The notes: generated from the sequence alone by a model not told the origin. A stretch of 64,000 nucleotides of DNA from Cytobacillus oceanisediminis (GCF_003182355.1 NZ_QGTW01000014.1:112314-176313); one strand, 5' to 3'. Counted from the first letter of the stretch, positions 1-8,890 are shown. Numbers and translations are program-made.

Positions 1-981
1 CCCTCCCAGCTTGCGCTGCAATAATTCTGCAGATAGATGGGAAAGGTCAAGGTAAACCATATTCTCCCCGTTGATTCCAAGTTTGAGGTCGACACAAACA
101 TGAAAAATTTCCCGTGTTGCAATATCCCTTGGTACCAGGTTTCCGTAAGCTGGATACTTTTCTTCGAGGAAGTACCATGGTTTACCTTCACGATAGACCC
201 AAACTCTTCCTCCCTCACCTCGTGCTGACTCTGACATTAACCTGAGCTTATCATCGCCCGGGATAGCTGTTGGATGGATTTGTATGAATTCTCCGTTTGC
301 GTACCTGGCTCCTTGCTGGTATGCAATACTATGTGCACTCCCGGTATTTATAATGGAATTGGTGCTTTTGCGAAATATGTTTCCGATCCCTCCGGAAGCT
401 AAGATTACAGCATCTGATTTGAAAGCTTGAATTTCCATTGATTTCAAATTTTGGGCTGAAACCCCGCGGCATCTTCCCTCATCATCTTTAATAAGAGATA
501 CCAATTCCCAATACTCATACTTCTCTACCAAACCTTCTGCCTCATATTTTCGAACCTGCTCATCAAGCGCATACAGAATCTGCTGTCCAGTAGTTGACCC
601 TGCAAAGGCTGTACGGGAGTATTTAGCTCCGCCAAGCCTCCTGAAATCAATATGCCCTTCTTCTGTCCGGTTGAATTGAACGCCCATTCTGGCCAGTAAA
701 TAAATGATGTCCGGGGCAGCCTCGCACATCGCTTTTACAGGCGGCTGATTCGCTAAAAAGTCGCCGCCATAAATCGTATCATCGAAGTGTTCCCATACAG
801 AATCCCCTTCTCCTTTTGTATTGACTGCCCCATTAATGCCCCCCTGGGCACACACTGAGTGGGAACGGCGAACCGGGACAAGGGAAAACAATTTCACTTT
901 CTTTTTTGCTTCTGCTATTTTAATAGCGGCCATTAATCCGGCTAAACCGCCGCCAATCACGATAATTTCCTGTTTTTTCAT
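1..981 (-). CDS. sdhA: Succinate dehydrogenase / fumarate reductase flavoprotein subunit (SdhA-like), partial
   Basis: This reading frame starts at an ATG at 981, behind a GGAGGGGATC ribosome site, and runs off the window edge, giving about 327 of the roughly 585 residues usual for the family. The N-terminus has the dinucleotide-binding motif IGGGLAGLMAA (residues 9-19). RRSHSVCAQGGING follows, in which His41 matches the histidine that binds FAD covalently in SdhA and FrdA. Further on come HPTAIP and SESARGEGG, typical substrate-site segments. The subunit should oxidise succinate, or reduce fumarate, at the inner face of the membrane. It lies directly after sdhC, and an iron-sulfur subunit gene would be expected beyond the edge. 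Because the pair follows a mmgE/prpD and sucCD-like operon, it may be a pathway-specific paralogue acting on a substituted succinate. That is inference; it could also be the ordinary TCA-cycle enzyme. Confidence 0.93.
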   Translation of the reverse strand, partial: MKKQEIIVIGGGLAGLMAAIKIAEAKKKVKLFSLVPVRRSHSVCAQGGINGAVNTKGEGDSVWEHFDDTIYGGDFLANQPPVKAMCEAAPDIIYLLARMGVQFNRTEEGHIDFRRLGGAKYSRTAFAGSTTGQQILYALDEQVRKYEAEGLVEKYEYWELVSLIKDDEGRCRGVSAQNLKSMEIQAFKSDAVILASGGIGNIFRKSTNSIINTGSAHSIAYQQGARYANGEFIQIHPTAIPGDDKLRLMSESARGEGGRVWVYREGKPWYFLEEKYPAYGNLVPRDIATREIFHVCVDLKLGINGENMVYLDLSHLSAELLQRKLGG

Positions 982-1025
982 AAGATCCCCTCCTCCGTTC
1001 GAATATCTCAATATAAGGTTCGAAC

Positions 1026-1664
1026 TTAACTGACAAATGAAATTAAGCTTCCGATTCCTAAAGCAGCAAGTGCAACAAATATTCCAAAGCATATATTTCG
1101 GACGGTTTTTTGGGAAGCTGGACCGACTGTGATTCCCCATGTTATAAGAGCAGTAGATACCCCATTGGCAAAATGATATGTTGTGCTCAATACTCCGGCA
1201 ATATAAAAACCCATCATAAAAGGATTTGCCAAATGCTCGCCTACCAGCTGGTGGTTCACTTCCGTTCCACTAATTACAGGACTAATTCTTAACGCCCATA
1301 CATGATAGATAACAAAAATAAAGGTAATAATTCCTGTCACTCTTTGGAGCAAAAAACTAATGTTTCGCTTATATTGGTATACATGAGCGTTTGGTTTGGA
1401 AATGAAAGAGAGATAGATTCCATAAATAGCATGGAACAGGAGAGGAAGCGCTATAAATCCTATCTCAAGAAAAAGCAGAAATGGAAGACTGAGCATAAAC
1501 TGGACATGCTCATCATATTTCTCGCTGCCCAAAATAGCCAAGGCATTTCCCATTAAGTGCTGAACTAAAAAAAGGCCTAGCGGGATCAGCCCCGCTAGTG
1601 AGTGCAATCTGGTAAAAACGAATCTTCTTGAAGATGAAAGAGGCACTACTGTGTTTGTTTGCAT
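1026..1664 (-). CDS. sdhC: Succinate dehydrogenase cytochrome b558 subunit (SdhC-like)
   Basis: The product is a membrane protein of about 212 residues with five hydrophobic segments. It matches the single-subunit di-haem cytochrome b558 anchor of Bacillus succinate dehydrogenase. RRFVFTRLHSLAGLIPLG near the N-terminus, VQHLMGN, LFHAIYG and IYHVW supply the histidines expected as haem ligands. It should anchor the SdhAB dimer and pass electrons to menaquinone. I chose the ATG at 1664 because it lies 7 bases after a GGGGGA ribosome site; an in-frame ATG at 1694 has a weaker site. Either start lies inside the 3' end of the upstream mmgE/prpD gene, so the two are translationally coupled. SdhA follows after 44 bases. 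Confidence 0.9.
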   Translation of the reverse strand: MQTNTVVPLSSSRRFVFTRLHSLAGLIPLGLFLVQHLMGNALAILGSEKYDEHVQFMLSLPFLLFLEIGFIALPLLFHAIYGIYLSFISKPNAHVYQYKRNISFLLQRVTGIITFIFVIYHVWALRISPVISGTEVNHQLVGEHLANPFMMGFYIAGVLSTTYHFANGVSTALITWGITVGPASQKTVRNICFGIFVALAALGIGSLISFVS

Positions 1665-3010
1665 TGCTCTTCCCCCAATGCCATTGACATCCATTCCGCT
1701 GTGTCAATTTTCTCTAATCGCAAAACAGCCTGGACATGTTCTTCTGCGTTCCAAACCTTGCCCAAGGTCATCGATTTAAATTTTTGAATCAGCTCTTCCC
1801 TATCGGCAGGCTTTTCAGGATCCCCTTTAGGATAATCAGTTGCTTCACTGAAGGTTCTTCCATCATTCAGGGTGATGACAACCTTTGCCCCCCATTTTTC
1901 AGGATAAGCATTTTCATAATAGGGATCGGCCACTACAGTCACTTTTTTCATAAGCTCCCTTACCTCAGGAGATTGTAAAATTTCCTCATTATAATCGATT
2001 AATGATGCAGACCCTTTAATGGCAATCAAGGCTGCACAAAATTGGCTGCTGAACTTAGAGGCGTACACTGTCTCGGGGTTCGGATTATCTGTAATATTCA
2101 GGACAGTCTGGTAGGTTTGAATAGAAATGTTTTGTATTTGTTCATGGCTGAGGCTGTTTTCCTTCATGATGGTTTGGACACAATCCATTGCCGGGTGTGT
2201 GTGACGGCAGGAAGCATGGATTTTAAAGCTATTTTCAAGAATTTTAAATTCTTTGCCAAGATTTCTGGTGATTTTATCTGTATTATATTTTTCAGACATC
2301 GCATTGAAAAAGCCCCTTCTGCCTTCAAGAATCCTGGAGGCAGAGGTAAAATCTTTTTTCGCCAGCAAGGCAGCCAGAGCTCCGTTGTATGCAGCTTTAG
2401 CAGTATGAAGCTGTTTTGTGTTTGCCCCATCTTCAATAAATTCCCATAAACCTGCTGCTTGTGTGCCAGCATTTCCAAGAGCATACATCGTTTGCTCTAC
2501 ATTTAACTTCAAAAGCTTTGCCACTGCTGCAGCGGAACCGAAAGTCCCGCATGTTGCTGTGTTATGCCAATAATAATAGTGGGAAGGCGAGACGGCCTCT
2601 CCGATTCTATAGCAAATTTCATATCCAACAGCTACGGCGGTAATTAAGTCTTTTCCGTTTAAGTTATACGCTTCTGCCACGGCAGCTGCTGCAGGAATAA
2701 CAACGGTACCTGCATGGATAATCGACGATTTATGAATATCATCCAGCTCTACAATATGGCTGGATGCTCCGTTGACTAAGCAGGCATTGCCAATGGACGA
2801 CTTCCCACCGGTAATTAAAGTCGCTTGTTCATTCCCTCCCCACTCCTGAACCAACTCCAATATAGATTGAATCGGTTTTTCATCTTTACCTGCCAGTGCG
2901 GATCCATACCAATCTAAAATACAAAGTTTTGAATATTCCACAACTTCATCAGGTAAGTCCTCATATTTAACTTTAACTGCATATTCAGCCATTCTCCTTG
3001 ATAAGGTCAT
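1646..3010 (-). CDS. MmgE/PrpD family protein (first copy)
   Basis: This 454-residue protein belongs to the MmgE/PrpD family, which includes 2-methylcitrate dehydratase, cis-aconitate decarboxylase and iminodisuccinate epimerase. Family features are HIVELDDIHKSSIIHAG near residue 90, YYYWHNTATCGTFGSAAA around 150, the K-x-x-H-x-A-x-A-A-x-x-G segment (KQLHTAKAAYNG), and GRRGFFN. A C-terminal domain with KWGAKVVITLNDGR follows. Length is normal. The ATG overlaps the sucD stop by 4 bases, with GGTGAGG upstream, so it is the third gene of the sucC-sucD-mmgE-sdhC-sdhA operon. The exact reaction cannot be read from sequence; dehydration, decarboxylation or epimerisation of a substituted di- or tricarboxylate is likely. 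A paralogue lies at 7524-8876. Confidence 0.88.
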   Translation of the reverse strand: MTLSRRMAEYAVKVKYEDLPDEVVEYSKLCILDWYGSALAGKDEKPIQSILELVQEWGGNEQATLITGGKSSIGNACLVNGASSHIVELDDIHKSSIIHAGTVVIPAAAAVAEAYNLNGKDLITAVAVGYEICYRIGEAVSPSHYYYWHNTATCGTFGSAAAVAKLLKLNVEQTMYALGNAGTQAAGLWEFIEDGANTKQLHTAKAAYNGALAALLAKKDFTSASRILEGRRGFFNAMSEKYNTDKITRNLGKEFKILENSFKIHASCRHTHPAMDCVQTIMKENSLSHEQIQNISIQTYQTVLNITDNPNPETVYASKFSSQFCAALIAIKGSASLIDYNEEILQSPEVRELMKKVTVVADPYYENAYPEKWGAKVVITLNDGRTFSEATDYPKGDPEKPADREELIQKFKSMTLGKVWNAEEHVQAVLRLEKIDTAEWMSMALGEEQCKQTQ

Positions 3011-3924
3011 TTTGCCTCACCTACCTTTGAAGATAATACAGTTTGTAATACACCGATTATGTCGTCGTATTTTTCAACGACATGCGCTCCAGATTCTTTA
3101 AGCGCTTTCATCTTTAAGGAAGGACGGCCCGTATTGCCAGAAATCATTGCTCCCGCATGGCCAAAAACAGTTCCTTCCGGCATAGATTCTGTAAACTTTC
3201 CAGCAACAAACGAGACTAGCGGCTTTGTAAAACCGCCCTCTTTTAGCAATTGAGCGGCTTCTTCCTCGAAGGAAGTGCCAGGTTCCGAAAAGGTTACAAC
3301 TGCTTCTGTTTCTTCGTCCTTTTCAAATAAAACAAGAAGGTCTTTAATGTTTGTACCGATCAGGCTATCCCCGCCAATCCCTATGCAGGTTGTAACACCA
3401 AAGCCTGCCCTCTTTACCATCCAGGATGTTTCGGCAGTCATTCCGCCGCTCCTTGATATCACTCCGACGTTTCCGGGAACGAAACACCTTTCAGGGCGGT
3501 CACCGCCGATGGATCCCATTTTAATCCGATCCTTTGGATTAATCATTCCGACAGTATTAGGCCCAATTATCGTTACATTTTCTTTCCGTGCAGCATACAG
3601 TAGCTTTACCGCATCATGCTGGGGGATATTTTCGGTTGTGACCACAATCAGCTTTACTCCATTGGCAATAGCCTCGAGAACGGCATCTAAAGCAAACGCA
3701 GGTGGCACAACAATGAGGGTTGCATTAATGTCATGCTGTTTTACAGCTTCGGCCACCGTATCATAAACAGGAACCCCTTGTACGTACTGTCCGCCTTTTC
3801 CTGGAGTAATGCCCGCAAAAATCTTAGTACCATAGGCAAGTGTATGGCTGACAATCATGGAAGCTTCCCGGCCTGTAATTCCCTGTACAGCCAATCTGGT
3901 GTTTTGATTGATTAAAATGGACAT
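3007..3924 (-). CDS. Succinyl-CoA ligase alpha-subunit-like protein (SucD/MtkB type)
   Basis: The 305-residue product has the CoA-binding Rossmann domain (LAVQGITGREASM, residues 11-23) and the ligase domain. The phosphohistidine loop VFGHAGAMI carries His256. It should form, with the upstream SucC-like subunit, an ATP- or GTP-dependent ligase that makes a CoA thioester of a dicarboxylate. The operon context (MmgE/PrpD proteins, an SDH pair and a CitE-like lyase gene nearby) suggests a substrate such as malate, citramalate, itaconate or another C4-C5 acid rather than TCA-cycle succinate; this is inference. Its ATG directly follows the sucC stop, and its end overlaps the next gene by 4 bases. 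A housekeeping sucD cannot be formally excluded. Confidence 0.85.
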   Translation of the reverse strand: MSILINQNTRLAVQGITGREASMIVSHTLAYGTKIFAGITPGKGGQYVQGVPVYDTVAEAVKQHDINATLIVVPPAFALDAVLEAIANGVKLIVVTTENIPQHDAVKLLYAARKENVTIIGPNTVGMINPKDRIKMGSIGGDRPERCFVPGNVGVISRSGGMTAETSWMVKRAGFGVTTCIGIGGDSLIGTNIKDLLVLFEKDEETEAVVTFSEPGTSFEEEAAQLLKEGGFTKPLVSFVAGKFTESMPEGTVFGHAGAMISGNTGRPSLKMKALKESGAHVVEKYDDIIGVLQTVLSSKVGEAK

Positions 3925-5124
3925 TTAGGACACCCCTCTCATTTTTTTAACCATTTCTGCTGCGGCTTCTTCTATGGTCAAATCTTCACCAAAATAAGTA
4001 ATCCCAGCATCCTGGAAAATTTTCTTCCCTTCCTCATCATTAACTCCTGCTTCCCGCACTACAATTGGAAAGACTTGAGGATCTATTCCTAATTCCTGAA
4101 TGGCATTTACAATCCCTCTAGCCATTACGTCTATCTGTGTATTATTGGTGATGTTATGAGCGACAAAAAGGCCTTTAACTCCTTGTTTTGAGAGGATGCC
4201 TTTTGTTAACCCTTTTACTTTCTCTTCAGGCGGATTGCCGCCCGTTTCAGTGTAATTTGCAGGGGCAGCACCTAAATTGGTGAGGGCATCAAAGCTTAAT
4301 AAACTTCCGCCTCCACCGCCGCACATAAATCCGATCTCGCCGCCATCCATTTCGGTATAACGGGCTGTCCCTCGGTAATCAGCGTCATTTACTTTTACCA
4401 TTTCCTTCTCCAGCTGGGTTAAAGGCCTCCAGGAACGTTCGCTTCCTGATTCAACTTTGCCTTCAAGTTCCGGTTGGCGGTAAAGGGCTGCATCATCTAC
4501 ACCCATAACAGAAGCAGCTGCCAAAACATTTTCATCCTTCGTGAGGACCAATGGATTAATTTCAAGAATATAGCAATCATACTTCATAAACACCTGATAT
4601 AATTTGCAGAGAATTCCTGTAGCCTTTACTAATGGCTTTCCAGTTATCCCAAGTTTGACCCAGATTTCTTTCGCCTGATATGGCTGAAGCTCAGTAAATG
4701 GTTCTACGTGATAGATTACTACCTTTTCGGGTGCATCTTTTACCAGGTCTTCTACTTCTACTCCGCCCTCTGTTGTCGCTATAATAACCGGAATCTGTTT
4801 TTGCGGATCAATGGTTATAGAAACATACCATTCCTCATCTATATTAATCTTTTCTTCTATCAATATTTTTTCTACCGGGAAATTTCTCACAGTCATTTGA
4901 AAAATCTCATCAGCTTTGGTTTTTGTCTCTTCTACTGTATCTGCAAACTTGATAGCCCCGGCTTTCCCTCTTTTCCCTACCGGTACAAGTGCCTTTAACA
5001 CACAGGGCTTTCGTAAATGCTGTTCATTGATTTCTTCACTGCTGGAAATAACCGAATGTCTCGGTACAGGGATTCCATTTTCTTTAAGAATTGTTTTACT
5101 CGCATCTTCCAACATTCTGCCCAT
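3925..5124 (-). CDS. Succinyl-CoA ligase beta-subunit-like protein (SucC/MtkA type), divergent
   Basis: This 399-residue protein has an ATP-grasp domain followed by a CoA-ligase domain (GFMCGGGGGSLLSFDAL, then ANYTETGGNPPEEKV). ILEINPLVL is the metal-binding segment typical of SucC. The N-terminus (EDASKTILKENGIPVPRH) differs from the usual HEYQGKE start of housekeeping SucC, which hints at a specialised ligase. A strong AAAGGAGGA ribosome site precedes the ATG at 5124, and the shared operator (5143-5155) abuts that site. The gene heads an operon continuing through sucD, mmgE/prpD, sdhC and sdhA. Expected role is the activation of a dicarboxylate to its CoA ester; the identity of the acid is unknown. 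Confidence 0.86.
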   Translation of the reverse strand: MGRMLEDASKTILKENGIPVPRHSVISSSEEINEQHLRKPCVLKALVPVGKRGKAGAIKFADTVEETKTKADEIFQMTVRNFPVEKILIEEKINIDEEWYVSITIDPQKQIPVIIATTEGGVEVEDLVKDAPEKVVIYHVEPFTELQPYQAKEIWVKLGITGKPLVKATGILCKLYQVFMKYDCYILEINPLVLTKDENVLAAASVMGVDDAALYRQPELEGKVESGSERSWRPLTQLEKEMVKVNDADYRGTARYTEMDGGEIGFMCGGGGGSLLSFDALTNLGAAPANYTETGGNPPEEKVKGLTKGILSKQGVKGLFVAHNITNNTQIDVMARGIVNAIQELGIDPQVFPIVVREAGVNDEEGKKIFQDAGITYFGEDLTIEEAAAEMVKKMRGVS

Positions 5125-5142
5125 CTATACAGTCCTCCTTTT

Positions 5143-5155
5143 GGATATTGGATCC
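5143..5155 (-). promoter_or_regulatory. Shared operator candidate before the sucC-like operon
   Basis: Read in the direction of transcription the site is GGATCCAATATCC, a near-palindrome directly followed by the AAAAGGAGGA ribosome site. The same motif recurs at 5875, 9769, 12488, 19359 and 35208, with a variant at 12320. It sits between the end of the GntR gene (5176) and sucC, so the two could be regulated separately. Binding by an FCD-type GntR protein is inferred. Confidence 0.6.
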
Positions 5156-5175
5156 TATTTATAAAGAAAGGGAAC

Positions 5176-5838
5176 TTACTTCCCTTCTTTTCTTATACTC
5201 CCTATTAGCGATTCTCCAGTTCGATATATGTGTTCAGATACAAGATTAGCGGCTGTTTCTTTATCTCTTTTGGTAACGGCTTCAAGGATTTTTCTATGTT
5301 CTGTATTTGAGGTTTCAATTTGTCCGGTTAAAAGGTGTGGAGTTTGCTGCGGAAGGCCATTCCACAATGTCCCAATAAATGAATTAAGACGTTCCCAATT
5401 ACACCTTTTGACAAGCAAACGGTGAAAATCAATGTTATACTGTACAAAAGCGTCTGCATCATCGGCATTCTCCATTTCTGCAACCAGGGAGGAGAGCTGT
5501 TCGATATCTTGGTCTGTTAATAAATCGACACTTTGGTAAACAGCCATTTTCTCCAGCTCTGACCTAAGGGCATAAATTTCTTCAATGTCCTCGATGCTGA
5601 TTGATTTTACTACAGCGCCTTTATGGGGCTCCAGCTTAATAAGGCCCTCTGATTCCAGCTTTCTAAATGCCTCTCTAACAGGCATTCTGCTCACGCCCAT
5701 TTTTTCTGCCAGATCTGATTGCTTTAACCTTTCGCCCGGCTTAAAATCCCCCCTGATAATCGCTTCTCTTATTACATTGCATACTTTTAAGTGGAGTGTA
5801 TCCCTATTCTCAATTCGCAAATCCTGATTCATAGACAT
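5176..5838 (-). CDS. GntR family transcriptional regulator, FCD (FadR) subfamily
   Basis: The 220-residue product has an N-terminal winged helix (VIREAIIRGDFKPGERLKQSDLAEKMGVSR, printed here only as landmarks VIREAI, GERLKQSDLA and MPVREAFRKLESEGL) and a C-terminal FCD ligand-binding domain. The FCD metal-site residues include FVQYNIDFHRLL and EHRKIL. Such regulators respond to organic acids. The gene is framed by two copies of the shared operator: 5875-5887 before it, suggesting autoregulation, and 5143-5155 after it, before the sucC-like operon. A paralogue at 9802-10446 shares the architecture and probably the operator. It likely represses the dicarboxylate operons until an inducer is present. 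Confidence 0.92.
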   Translation of the reverse strand: MSMNQDLRIENRDTLHLKVCNVIREAIIRGDFKPGERLKQSDLAEKMGVSRMPVREAFRKLESEGLIKLEPHKGAVVKSISIEDIEEIYALRSELEKMAVYQSVDLLTDQDIEQLSSLVAEMENADDADAFVQYNIDFHRLLVKRCNWERLNSFIGTLWNGLPQQTPHLLTGQIETSNTEHRKILEAVTKRDKETAANLVSEHIYRTGESLIGSIRKEGK

Positions 5839-5874
5839 ATTTCAAATACCTTTCCTTATCCTATTTTAGCTTTA

Positions 5875-5913
5875 GGATACAGGATCCAAATATTATTGTC
5901 TACACTTTTCTGA
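5875..5913 (-). promoter_or_regulatory. Shared operator plus upstream 15-mer before the GntR gene
   Basis: In the direction of transcription GGATCCTGTATCC (5875-5887) is preceded, 11 bases upstream, by TCAGAAAAGTGTAGA (5899-5913). The identical 15-mer occurs at the same distance from the operator at 19383-19397, before the thioesterase gene. The pair probably forms a promoter-operator unit, with the 15-mer as a further activator or core promoter element; this is inferred from recurrence and constant spacing. Confidence 0.5.
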
Positions 5914-5927
5914 CATTTAAATTGATT

Positions 5928-7391
5928 TTACAAAAAACCGATCCAGTTCCACCACGTTACAGCCGTTAATATTGTAACGAGCATCATAATAATGGTCATA
6001 TAGATTCCTGGAATAATAAACTCTTTTTGCCGGATCTGGCCAGTGCTATGGACAATAATATTAGGAGTTGCTTCAACTACAAGAATATATCCATGCAGGC
6101 ATGCGAGTGATGCAGTTATACAAATTAATACCGGATCTGCACCAGCCTTCGCTGAAAGGCCCATAAATATAGGAATAAGAGTAACTACTGCGGTTGAAAC
6201 ATTGGCAACAGCTAAATGCAGAATTTGTGTGATCATTAATATAGAAGCAACAGCGATAATGGGCGAACGAAGCAAATCGATGAGCCACCCAGCACTCAAA
6301 GTGGCTCCAACCAGTTCAGCTGCACCCGAATGATTAAAAGCATAACCAAGCGATAATGTCACACCCATTATAAGGATGGTATCAAAATTGATCTTCACCA
6401 TGTTCTCCCATTTTGAACAGCCCACACCTGGAAATGCCATTAAAATAACGCCTATCAGGGTAGGGATGCTGGCATGGAGTCCATGCAGCGGTTCAGTAAA
6501 CCATAAACCTACAATCAGAATTAAGATTCCGATGCATTTTTTCTCATCTGTATTGATATTTCCTAACTCTTTCAGCTTTTTGTCCATTTCCTCTTTCAAA
6601 TGATGGAATTCCTCATTTTCTTTTGGTAAGGGAAAGGACTTGATTAATATCAGCCAGGATAACGGAATCAAAAAAAGCCATATTGGAACCGTATACATAA
6701 ACCATTGTAAATAAGATATCTGAATCCCCAAAAATTGCTTTAATAATTCCACAGTCAAAATATTCCCGATTGCTGCGGTCATGACAACTGTTCCGCTGAT
6801 CGTTCCGCCAAATGCTACACCAAGAAGAATCATTTTACGCAGATTCCCTTCCTTCTTTACCCCAATATGGTCGAGCGCCATTAATGCAACTGGCAATATC
6901 AGGGTAGCTCTTACAGCTACTGCAGGGATAAAAAAAGCCTGCAACTGAGGGATGAGCAAAATGCTCGCCAATAAACCTTTAGCTGTGCCGGCCCACTTTG
7001 CCAAAATCAAATACGCCAGCCTTTTCGCAAGAGGAGTATCATTAACTCCTCTTGCCAGCATCATTCCTCCTATTATCAAAAAAATGGCAGGTGAGGAAAA
7101 ACCACTGAAGATGATGTCCATGGTCACAATTTTGAATAACAGCATTAACACAAGCAGCAGCACAGCAGTAACACCCAGCGGCAAAGGCTCAAATGTCCAG
7201 TAAAAAACACTTAAGACTAAAAGAGCAAGCATAATCTTGGCCGTGTCACTGTTGCCGGGTAGAACAGCATAAACAGATGCAGATAGAACAACACCCAGCA
7301 ACAGGGTAAATACTTTTGATGAATCAATTGCAATTGCACCGGAGGGCTTTGGCATAAAATTAACTTTTGCCTTCGTGTTCGGAGAACCCAA
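5928..7391 (-). CDS. DASS/SLC13 family di- or tricarboxylate:sodium symporter
   Basis: The 487-residue protein has about 12 hydrophobic segments and the layout of the divalent anion:sodium symporter family. PLPLGVTAVLLLVLMLLF, the SSPAIFLIIGGMMLARG segment and SWLIDLLRSP-type repeats are present, and a hydrophilic loop of about 40 residues lies in the middle (EENEEFHHLKEEMDKK). It should import dicarboxylates or related acids across the cytoplasmic membrane. The start is a TTG at 7391 with AAGGAGAG seven bases upstream. It lies about 130 bases after the second mmgE/prpD gene and probably belongs to the citE operon. No operator copy was seen directly before it. Confidence 0.88.
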   Translation of the reverse strand: MGSPNTKAKVNFMPKPSGAIAIDSSKVFTLLLGVVLSASVYAVLPGNSDTAKIMLALLVLSVFYWTFEPLPLGVTAVLLLVLMLLFKIVTMDIIFSGFSSPAIFLIIGGMMLARGVNDTPLAKRLAYLILAKWAGTAKGLLASILLIPQLQAFFIPAVAVRATLILPVALMALDHIGVKKEGNLRKMILLGVAFGGTISGTVVMTAAIGNILTVELLKQFLGIQISYLQWFMYTVPIWLFLIPLSWLILIKSFPLPKENEEFHHLKEEMDKKLKELGNINTDEKKCIGILILIVGLWFTEPLHGLHASIPTLIGVILMAFPGVGCSKWENMVKINFDTILIMGVTLSLGYAFNHSGAAELVGATLSAGWLIDLLRSPIIAVASILMITQILHLAVANVSTAVVTLIPIFMGLSAKAGADPVLICITASLACLHGYILVVEATPNIIVHSTGQIRQKEFIIPGIYMTIIMMLVTILTAVTWWNWIGFL

Positions 7392-7523
7392 TATACTCTC
7401 CTTCTTTCTTTGCCTTAGGCTCTTTTCTCATAGATTTTTGTTTTTGCCTATGAATTACACCCGTTGATTACACTAAGTCTTCCATCAAAAAGCAACAAAC
7501 TTTACGAAAACCACAACCTTGGC

Positions 7524-8876
7524 CTAAATACGGCTGGCTGACTCAACCGGTGTACACAACTGAAAAAATCCTTCCAAATCCTCTAATTCTTCAAGCCTGT
7601 ACACCAGATCTATAAGTAATTCTTTGGATTCTTCGCTGATGATATTTCCAGTTACATCCTTAAATTTTTCAATTAATTGCTGGTCAGTCATCGGCAGATC
7701 CATGCTGCCTATAGCATGCTCAACGAAATGGCCGAGTTCCCTCCCATCTGTTAATTTAACTGCCAGTTTCACCTGGTCTTCTTTAATATTCTCGTCAATC
7801 GTTAAGTGAACTTTTGACCTTAAAGCCTTCACCTCCGGCTTATTGACAAATTCGTCTGTAAACTCATTTACGCCTGCTTTTAAATGGAGGAACCCTGCAG
7901 CAGCACAGTGGTAAACACTAAATTTCCCTTCAAGCCCTGTCGTAAAATCAGTTTTGCCGGTTAGTTCTTTAACAAGCGGATGGCCTGTAATATGAATTTC
8001 TTCTACTTCTTCAGGTTTTAAGTTATGTGCTCTCTGAATGGCTATGATTCCATCAATGGCCGGATGGGTAACAATGCCGCTGGCAAATGGTTTATAGCTG
8101 TTCTTCTCAATTTCCCAATTACCTCCCCAGTTATCTGTCAGAAGCTCCAATTTTGTTTCTTCTGATAAAACATTGATAAATCCGCGCTCTGCTTCCAACG
8201 CTTTTTTAGAACTTGTAAATCCTTCGCCTGCAATGAATGCGGCCAGCATCCCATTCATTGCCGCTTTTCCCGGATGGTAGGGCTTCGTCATGGTTCCAAA
8301 CATTTCCCTTAACCCGGTAGGATCTGTGGCGGCTATTCCAATGGCAAAGGAGGTTTTTTCCTCGTCCAGCCCCAATAGCTTGCTCATTGCCGCAGCGGCT
8401 CCAATCCCTCCTACACTGCCTGTTATATGCCAGCCTCGCCAATAGTGGGAAGGATATACAGCCAGGGCTAGTCTCGCCTGAACCTCACATCCTATAATGA
8501 AAGCCTCTAAAACCTCTTTCCCGGTTTTTTTCTTATATTCGCTATAAGCTAATACAGCAGGAAAAACAGGTGAAGAAGGGTGAAGGACCGTTTCAAGCAA
8601 TGTATCATCAAAATCATAAATGTGGGAGGACATTCCGTTTAGCAAAGCAGCGAATAACATATCTGCCTTTTCTTTTCTTCCCAGAATAGTTGCTTGCGGG
8701 CTGCTCTCCATCAATCTTGAAACATTTAAAACTTTGTCCATTGATTCATGGTGAGCTGCTCCAATAGCAACACCGAGCCAGTTTAATAGACTTCTTTTTG
8801 CTTCATATACAGCATTTTCACTGATTTGGCCTAGATTTGTACGGTTGATATTTCTGGCAAGTTGATCGGTTACCAT
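7524..8876 (-). CDS. MmgE/PrpD family protein (second copy)
   Basis: This 450-residue paralogue of the protein at 1646-3010 has the same landmarks: SHIYDFDDTLLETVLHPSSP near residue 90, the HYWRGWHITGSVGGIGAAAA segment, KPYHPGKAAMNG and AERGFINV. Sequence agreement between the two copies appears moderate, so they probably do different steps. It follows citE after 14 bases and has an AAAAGGAGAG ribosome site, so the pair is an operon. The family isomerises, dehydrates, decarboxylates or epimerises carboxylates; beside a CitE-type lyase it may prepare the substrate or handle a stereoisomer. The exact reaction is not assignable. Confidence 0.87.
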   Translation of the reverse strand: MVTDQLARNINRTNLGQISENAVYEAKRSLLNWLGVAIGAAHHESMDKVLNVSRLMESSPQATILGRKEKADMLFAALLNGMSSHIYDFDDTLLETVLHPSSPVFPAVLAYSEYKKKTGKEVLEAFIIGCEVQARLALAVYPSHYWRGWHITGSVGGIGAAAAMSKLLGLDEEKTSFAIGIAATDPTGLREMFGTMTKPYHPGKAAMNGMLAAFIAGEGFTSSKKALEAERGFINVLSEETKLELLTDNWGGNWEIEKNSYKPFASGIVTHPAIDGIIAIQRAHNLKPEEVEEIHITGHPLVKELTGKTDFTTGLEGKFSVYHCAAAGFLHLKAGVNEFTDEFVNKPEVKALRSKVHLTIDENIKEDQVKLAVKLTDGRELGHFVEHAIGSMDLPMTDQQLIEKFKDVTGNIISEESKELLIDLVYRLEELEDLEGFFQLCTPVESASRI

Positions 8877-8890
8877 ATTCGTCTCTCCTT

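Noticed and set aside
2042..2449. Plus-strand open frame of 135 codons, and similar long antisense frames at 3275, 16744, 35321, 38917 and 53246
   Set aside because: All are shadows of well-supported minus-strand genes.
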